Positions 14,001-17,280 of a stretch of DNA of 17,280 nucleotides are shown here, piece after piece (position 1 is the first letter of the stretch; every line of letters begins with the position of its first letter). This DNA is from JAKLDO01 sp035354435 (GTDB lineage Bacteria > UBP6 > UBA1177): NCBI GenBank assembly GCA_035354435.1, contig DAOQAY010000053.1:1-17280 (forward strand), given 5' to 3'. The position numbers and the translations under genes are program-made. The notes beneath the pieces are model-generated. The model saw nothing but the letters and a program-made list of their open reading frames with translations. It did not search any database and had not been told where the DNA came from.

Positions 14001-14900
14001 CAGAACACATACATCTATTATCTGAAATCAAGAATTTATTACGCTATGGAAAAATACAACGAAGCTGAAAAAGAGATTGATACAGCTGTTGTCCTTGATA
14101 TGAGAAACTTCGATAATTACATGATGTACGCAAGAATACTGTCAAAGAAAGGTGATTATAAAGGTGCTATTGAAAAAATAGAAGCTGCTGAAAAAATAGA
14201 CAGTTCCGATCAGGAATTGATGCTGATGAAAGGTATTGTCTACAGGAATCTGGAAGATTTCAGAAGCGCATTACAATATTTCAGAAAAGTCTCTGATAAT
14301 TCACTGAGAAAAGAAGCTTATCTTGAAATAGGTGAATGTTATCTTCAGCTTAATAATCAGAATGAGGCTATGAAATACTTCCGAAAGGCTGAAGCTTCAG
14401 GAAACAAGCTTGCCAACAAACATCTTGCAATGATTTACTATGAAAGCGGAAAACTTGATACAGCTGTATCTTATTACCGTAAAGCATTGAGAGCTGACAA
14501 AAATGATATAATTGCTATGAAACAACTCGGATATATCTATAAGGAAAAACAGGAATGGGGCAAAGCTCTCAGCTATCTTAAAATGTATCTCAAGAGAATA
14601 ACTGATCCTTATGAGAAAAGAATGATAACTGACGAAGTTTTCTACCTTGAAAAAAATATGCCGCATGGTCAGGTCGTTAAAAATACCGATGACCCGAATG
14701 AAATTGACAGTGACGATGCTGTCGCAATTGAAGAACGGGCAAAAGAACTGTATATTGAAGGAAGAGCTCTCAGACAGGAAGATCCTAAAACCGCAAGAGA
14801 GAAATTCCGTGAAATAATGAGTATTGTTCCAAAGACAAGCGAATACTACAAAAAAGCTTTCAAAGCTTTTAACAAGCTCAACTCCGAAGATTCAAAATAG
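11025..14900 (+). CDS. Zinc-ribbon/GYF/TM/TPR envelope protein (1291 residues)
   Basis: Domains in order: an MJ0042-type zinc ribbon (about 1-40; Cys5, Cys8, Cys28, Cys31); a long acidic, Pro/Lys-rich linker (40-275) with repeated Leu-Phe motifs; a GYF_2-like domain (279-323; GLYFRNKVTGKIIGPIDESDLEKF...DDVSTDGLNW); a second linker; one membrane helix (about 421-449); a long periplasmic array of TPR-like repeats (about 545-1205); and a C-terminal module (1239-1285). The first 420 residues should be cytoplasmic. ZnR plus GYF before a membrane helix is the layout I know from Myxococcus GltJ/AgmX of the gliding machine, but here TPRs replace the TonB-like C-terminus. The protein is probably a scaffold in a trans-envelope complex; its function is not known. 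The SD is weak (CAGGT, about 8 nt). It follows the Crp-like gene by 37 nt and may be in the coaBC transcript. Confidence 0.87.
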   Translation: MKIKCPHCNTNYNVDDSRIPEKGLLVKCSVCQNQYRIKKKQDEVTDDDIVGQTLSMMDTAMPGEKKQEPVKPAKETIRPSVRADSDDEDENGLFDEPGPAINKPEPVTKPSSVAAKPSFKKSDFENDNDGEENTLNFKVKDFRKENAPQNKPENPAKLAKTEDFSDNKKEKQHDEFGVSSDRFDEDSLFDNSPSPKKEQSGADDLFRNDFEFPDDDIKESAGDSLGLFKESPFAKKEAAKSTEKASTPSKPENKKPQPDDFLKDLFNDAEDHDQHNEQGLYFRNKVTGKIIGPIDESDLEKFMSEGVISEEDDVSTDGLNWESGNSSKPAKKDSQYGLTMDEEEGEAFESLNFDKKMSNSETGVFKDVRSEFEDTSFTNIGAQASVDHVFIPDEFISSETEKSGTSKAKSAKKGAGAGSSFSFYAILSISTIIVLGLIGGGVYYYIKFIKGNKGNILDNISESIAVNTGTLVDVREALNKDIPSDYINSIGILKQYIKSEDSAPSAVGLDGQVKFNLLISYNKRIESSATTTEKIDEAMKKAPENVDLIKAKALSLYEEGKFDEALVVVQPLAETNDAEIFYILGLCAAGKKDLQKAEQFFNAGFIQSNGKSTKIMYALAEMKNRNGDSQSATAFLNRIITENKNYLKAHLLKAKILMNTEGKIEDAEKFLKGVDTAVISQSEEFQKAEFYQMLATLAHKQDRVTEAIMYYEKAVAINKTDTAALVTIGDFYVQTSNSAKAMEYYDMALKIDAKNTQAILGKTEIFIQLGQNDRVFLEIAKLDIKSVTDAQSLIRLGKIYDNVGDKGKAIEYYDLSIKTNPSLIEPYVSKAIILLEFKKTKEIDEIATILSKLGKENYAYNLIKGIVFYDEANYQKATEFFTKAVERNTMGDERVFYFYGLFLFDQQKYEESSKMLEKAYRSDPRKYHYMQAYAESLEKEKKYKSVIALLEAGEYNEKRMYRSYISLSNAFYYTEKYEEALNFINKAMALNSQNTYIYYLKSRIYYAMEKYNEAEKEIDTAVVLDMRNFDNYMMYARILSKKGDYKGAIEKIEAAEKIDSSDQELMLMKGIVYRNLEDFRSALQYFRKVSDNSLRKEAYLEIGECYLQLNNQNEAMKYFRKAEASGNKLANKHLAMIYYESGKLDTAVSYYRKALRADKNDIIAMKQLGYIYKEKQEWGKALSYLKMYLKRITDPYEKRMITDEVFYLEKNMPHGQVVKNTDDPNEIDSDDAVAIEERAKELYIEGRALRQEDPKTAREKFREIMSIVPKTSEYYKKAFKAFNKLNSEDSK

Positions 14901-14911
14901 TTTCTATTTCC

Positions 14912-14939
14912 TTGATTTAGCTTTTTTAAACTGTATAAA
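14912..14939 (+). promoter_or_regulatory. Candidate promoter for the ornithine aminotransferase gene
   Basis: TTGATT (14912-14917; 4 of 6), 16-nt spacer, TATAAA (14934-14939; 5 of 6), located just after the TPR gene stop. No terminator hairpin is visible before it, so some read-through is possible. Confidence 0.5.
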
Positions 14940-14978
14940 ATCACTTCGTTAGTTTCTGTTTGTTTAAAGATTTTTTTT

Positions 14979-14985
14979 GGAGGAG
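14979..14985 (+). promoter_or_regulatory. Ribosome binding site deciding the aminotransferase start
   Basis: GGAGGAG lies 3 nt before the ATG at 14989 (the GGAGG core is 5 nt away). The in-frame TTG at 14977 overlaps this site and cannot be the start. Confidence 0.8.
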
Positions 14986-14988
14986 AAA

Positions 14989-16212
14989 ATGGGTTGCTGC
15001 TGTAACAAAAAAACATTGACCAGTACTGAACTTATGCACATCGAGCATACTTACGGTGCTCATAACTATCATCCGCTTGAAGTTGTTATCTGTAAAGCTG
15101 AAGGTGTATGGGTATGGGATCCGGAAGGAAAGAAATATCTTGACTGTCTCAGCGCATATAGTGCTGTAAATCAGGGTCACAGACATCCGAAAATCATAAA
15201 AGCTCTTAAAGATCAGGCAGATATACTTACACTTACAAGCAGAGCTTTCTTCAATGACAAATGGCCTGTTTTTGCGAAAAAACTCGCTGAATATACCGGC
15301 AAAGATATGATCCTTCCGATGAATACAGGTGCCGAAGCTGTTGAAACAGCAATAAAAATGACCCGCCGCTGGGGATATGAGAAAAAAGGAATTCCCGCTG
15401 ATAAAGCTGAAATAATCGTAATGAAAGAAAATTTCCACGGTCGTACTACAACTATAGTATCCTTCTCGACCGATCCTGATGCAAAGAACAACTACGGACC
15501 TTTCACACCGGGCTTCAGAATAGTTGATTATAATGATCTTAAAGCAGTTGAAGCAGCCATTACTCCCAACACAGCCGGAGTGCTTTTAGAACCTATTCAG
15601 GGTGAAGCTGGAGTTTTTGTTCCTTTTGACGGTTATCTTAAAGGAATAAGAGAAATATGCGATAAACACAATGTACTTTTTGTCTGTGATGAAGTTCAGA
15701 CCGGTTTCTGCAGAACTGGCAGAAAATTTGCTTTTATGCATGAAAATATCGTTCCAGATGTAATAATTATGGGAAAAGCTCTTGGCGGCGGCATGATGCC
15801 GGTTTCCGCTGTTGCGGCTAATAAAGAAATTATGGAAGTTTTTACTCCCGGCACACACGGATCGACTTTTGGCGGCAATCCTCTTGCATGTGCAGTTGCT
15901 ACTGCCGCTCTTGATGTGCTTACCGATGAAAAACTTGACGAAAGAGCTGAAGAACTTGGAAAATATTTCAGAGAAAGACTTACCAAAATGAAAAGCTCAA
16001 AAATCGATATCGTAAGAGGTAAAGGGCTTCTCAATGCTGTCGTTCTCAAAAAAAATGCAGGAAAAGCAAGAATTTACACAACTGCACTTAAAGAAAAAGG
16101 TGTTCTTGCAAAAGAAACCCATGAATGGATAATCAGATTTGCTCCTCCTTTGACCATCACAAAAGAAGAACTCGACTGGGCTCTTGACATAATCGAAGAA
16201 GTTCTCAAGTAA
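14989..16212 (+). CDS. rocD: Ornithine--oxo-acid transaminase (class III aminotransferase)
   Basis: This PLP enzyme moves the delta-amino group of ornithine to 2-oxoglutarate, giving glutamate semialdehyde for proline or glutamate metabolism. The 407 residues are normal for the family. Marks of ornithine aminotransferase include NYHPLEVV near the start, YLDCLSAYSAVNQGHRHP, SRAFFND (84-90), MNTGAEAVETAIK, NFHGRTT, the DEVQTGFCRTG block with Asp234, the PLP lysine Lys263 (MGKALGGGMMP) and GTHGSTFGGNPLACA. Class III is certain; ornithine as substrate is by similarity. The N-terminus is odd: MGCCCNKKT has three Cys in a row. The start is fixed by GGAGGAG just upstream. A membrane-anchored unknown follows within a few nt. 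Confidence 0.9.
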   Translation: MGCCCNKKTLTSTELMHIEHTYGAHNYHPLEVVICKAEGVWVWDPEGKKYLDCLSAYSAVNQGHRHPKIIKALKDQADILTLTSRAFFNDKWPVFAKKLAEYTGKDMILPMNTGAEAVETAIKMTRRWGYEKKGIPADKAEIIVMKENFHGRTTTIVSFSTDPDAKNNYGPFTPGFRIVDYNDLKAVEAAITPNTAGVLLEPIQGEAGVFVPFDGYLKGIREICDKHNVLFVCDEVQTGFCRTGRKFAFMHENIVPDVIIMGKALGGGMMPVSAVAANKEIMEVFTPGTHGSTFGGNPLACAVATAALDVLTDEKLDERAEELGKYFRERLTKMKSSKIDIVRGKGLLNAVVLKKNAGKARIYTTALKEKGVLAKETHEWIIRFAPPLTITKEELDWALDIIEEVLK

Positions 16213-16215
16213 TTG

Positions 16216-16851
16216 ATGCCGGCACTGCGACCTGCAAAGGGTTTTTCACTTATAATTCTTATTTTTCTTATTCTGACAGGTTTAACTTTCTATTATTTTC
16301 TCAGAGACGACGGAAAGAAATGGCCTCCGGGCATTATGGTGGAGTCCGAACCTGTTCAAGAGGACTTTTCAGCACAGAAAGTTCTTGATCTGAAAGGATA
16401 TACCATTGTTGCAAAATCAGAGTTCAGCGGATCGGCAAGAGTTCTTTCGGTTGAAAAATACTATACTGATGCCGGAGCAGATCTTGTTCCGGTCGATCTT
16501 GCTCTGGGATGGAAGGAAATGAGCGATCAAAGTGTGCTTGACCAGCTTAAAATAAGTCAGTCAAGAAGATTTTATTTCTGGAAAACCAAAGGCAGTGACT
16601 ATCCTGTGCCGAGAGAAAAAATAGAACAGAACAGTGCAAATATGCACATGATCCCTTCAACCGATAGAATAAAAGATACATTGAAGGCGATCAGAAAAAG
16701 CGACATCATCAGATTTGAAGGATATCTTGTCGATATTTCAAACAAAGACGGTTTCAGCAGGTTTTCGAGCACGACAAGAAATGACACCGGCCCCGGAGCT
16801 TGTGAAATTGTCTATCTGACATCTTTATCTATTGAGAAAACTCCACATTAA
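16216..16851 (+). CDS. Membrane-anchored protein of unknown function
   Basis: The 211-residue protein has one N-terminal membrane helix (about 9-30, FSLIILIFLILTGLTFYYF), then a predicted periplasmic domain. The C-terminal part contains SDIIRFEGYLVDISNKDG and SSTTRNDTGPGACEIVYL. I recall a very similar DTGxGxCE ending in uncharacterised bacterial proteins that usually read RSS/TRxDTGxGACE, but I cannot name the family. It has two Cys-free thirds and a single Cys in the C-terminal motif. The ATG at 16216 lies 3 nt after the aminotransferase stop, with an alternative TTG at 16213, and there is no good SD, so translation is likely coupled. A link to amino-acid metabolism is only suggested by position. 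Confidence 0.75.
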   Translation: MPALRPAKGFSLIILIFLILTGLTFYYFLRDDGKKWPPGIMVESEPVQEDFSAQKVLDLKGYTIVAKSEFSGSARVLSVEKYYTDAGADLVPVDLALGWKEMSDQSVLDQLKISQSRRFYFWKTKGSDYPVPREKIEQNSANMHMIPSTDRIKDTLKAIRKSDIIRFEGYLVDISNKDGFSRFSSTTRNDTGPGACEIVYLTSLSIEKTPH

Positions 16852-17003
16852 TATCCCTATTTCTTCTGACCCCTACGGAATTTCTCATGGCGACGGAATA
16901 ACTCAGAACCTCATTGACCGGTCGCTGGAGAACTTTTCGCTATAGCGAATTATTTTGGTAAGGTAGGAGAAAGAAATTAATTTAACTAGAACTATTATCG
17001 GTT
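16852..17003. other. Convergent intergenic region with palindromes and a short direct repeat
   Basis: This is 152 nt between two convergent genes, with no convincing ORF. It holds ACGGAATnnCTCA twice (16875 and 16893), the palindrome GACCGGTC (16916-16923) and the palindrome TTCGCTATAGCGAA (16936-16949). It looks richer in G+C than its neighbours. It may be a dispersed repeat or a remnant; nothing here identifies a mobile element. Confidence 0.4.
16936..16949. terminator. Perfect 14-bp palindrome, possible weak bidirectional terminator
   Basis: TTCGCTATAGCGAA can fold as a 5-bp stem with a TATA loop and is followed by TTATTTT. It lies between the ends of two convergent genes, where a terminator is expected. 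The stem is short, so it could equally be a repeat or a protein-binding site. Confidence 0.3.
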
Positions 17004-17280
17004 TCAATACTCAAATATGCTTGTTAGAAAAATATCATAGCCACCTGAATTTGTGTTGCCGTCAAGATCACCGAAAGTTTCTCCTGTGACATATATTGCA
17101 CCGTAACTGCCTAAAACTACTGAATATCCAAAATCTAACAACTCGGATCCCCACTGTTTTGTCCACTCAGTAGCGCCACTATCGCTGAATTTTGTGAGAA
17201 GAACATCTTCACCACCTGCACTATTATTACCTTTTGTAGTGCCAACAACATAAATTTCACCATTTTTGCCGATAGCACTG
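17004..17280 (-). CDS. SBBP-repeat beta-propeller protein, C-terminal end (runs off the window)
   Basis: The last 92 codons of a minus-strand gene are present. They hold two blade-like repeats typical of SBBP beta-propeller proteins: GKNGEIYVVGTT...GGEDVLLTKFSDSG with TEWTKQWGS, then GYSVVLGSYGAIYVTGETFGDLDGN with GGYDIFLTSIFEY and the TGA stop. Proteins of this family in Deltaproteobacteria are usually large, secreted or surface-attached. The N-terminus, and therefore any signal peptide or lipobox, is outside the window. It converges on the plus-strand unknown gene with 152 nt between stops. No sorting signal is visible at the C-terminus, which ends directly after the last strand. Confidence 0.85.
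   Translation of the reverse strand, partial: SAIGKNGEIYVVGTTKGNNSAGGEDVLLTKFSDSGATEWTKQWGSELLDFGYSVVLGSYGAIYVTGETFGDLDGNTNSGGYDIFLTSIFEY

Noticed and set aside
12285..14880. Nucleotide-level tandem repeats in the TPR gene
   Set aside because: Repeats are visible at protein level only; the DNA copies have diverged, so this is an old repeat domain rather than a recent expansion.
14977..14988. Longer aminotransferase start at TTG 14977
   Set aside because: The added MEEK codons are the Shine-Dalgarno sequence itself; ATG 14989 has correct spacing.
14941..15438. 165-codon minus-strand open frame opposite the aminotransferase start
   Set aside because: It is antisense to a conserved enzyme and its RBS, and its composition is that of a shadow frame.

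Overview
The window is a stretch of AT-rich bacterial chromosome densely packed with protein genes on both strands. No rRNA, tRNA, CRISPR array, insertion sequence or phage gene is visible. Several protein types point to a Deltaproteobacteria/Myxococcota-like organism: a long TonB-family protein with a GQVVD...FLSEYDSxVxKE-type motif, an FHA-transmembrane protein, an MJ0042 zinc-ribbon/GYF/TPR protein, a sigma-region-4-only DNA-binding protein, Cys-rich lipoproteins and an SBBP beta-propeller protein. The low GC would be unusual for classical myxobacteria, so this is probably an uncultured AT-rich relative. The assignment is an inference from protein style only.

Layout. (1) Positions 1-3066, minus strand: a tight operon of a Cys-rich lipoprotein, a small unknown protein, a TonB-family protein, queC (queuosine precursor synthesis) and the start of another lipoprotein. 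(2) Positions 3067-3363: a divergent control region with candidate promoters and dyads. (3) Positions 3364-3810, plus strand: a sigma-70-region-4-like protein, convergent with zero gap to the next block. (4) Positions 3811-8488, minus strand: FHA-TM-periplasmic protein, small exported protein, HU/IHF-type DNA-binding protein, EamA permease and iron-type alcohol dehydrogenase. (5) Positions 8489-8707: a divergent promoter region bracketed by a perfect 19-bp inverted repeat. (6) Positions 8708-14900, plus strand: coaBC, a DtxR-family regulator, a degenerate Crp-like regulator and a 1291-residue zinc-ribbon/GYF/TM/TPR protein; the first three genes overlap. (7) Positions 14989-16851, plus strand: ornithine aminotransferase and a membrane-anchored unknown. 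(8) Positions 17004-17280, minus strand: the C-terminal end of an SBBP beta-propeller protein.

The most interesting point is that the FHA protein and the zinc-ribbon/GYF/TPR protein have the same overall plan: cytoplasmic reader domain, one membrane helix, periplasmic helical repeats. They also end in a recognisably homologous module of about 47 residues (18 of 47 positions identical without gaps, counted by hand). The FHA protein carries a cytoplasmic PPPPP run of the kind GYF domains bind. Together with the TonB-family protein, this domain set resembles that of Myxococcus Glt/Nfs envelope machines, but split over separate genes. I propose these proteins as parts of an undescribed envelope-spanning assembly; this is a hypothesis, not a demonstrated system.
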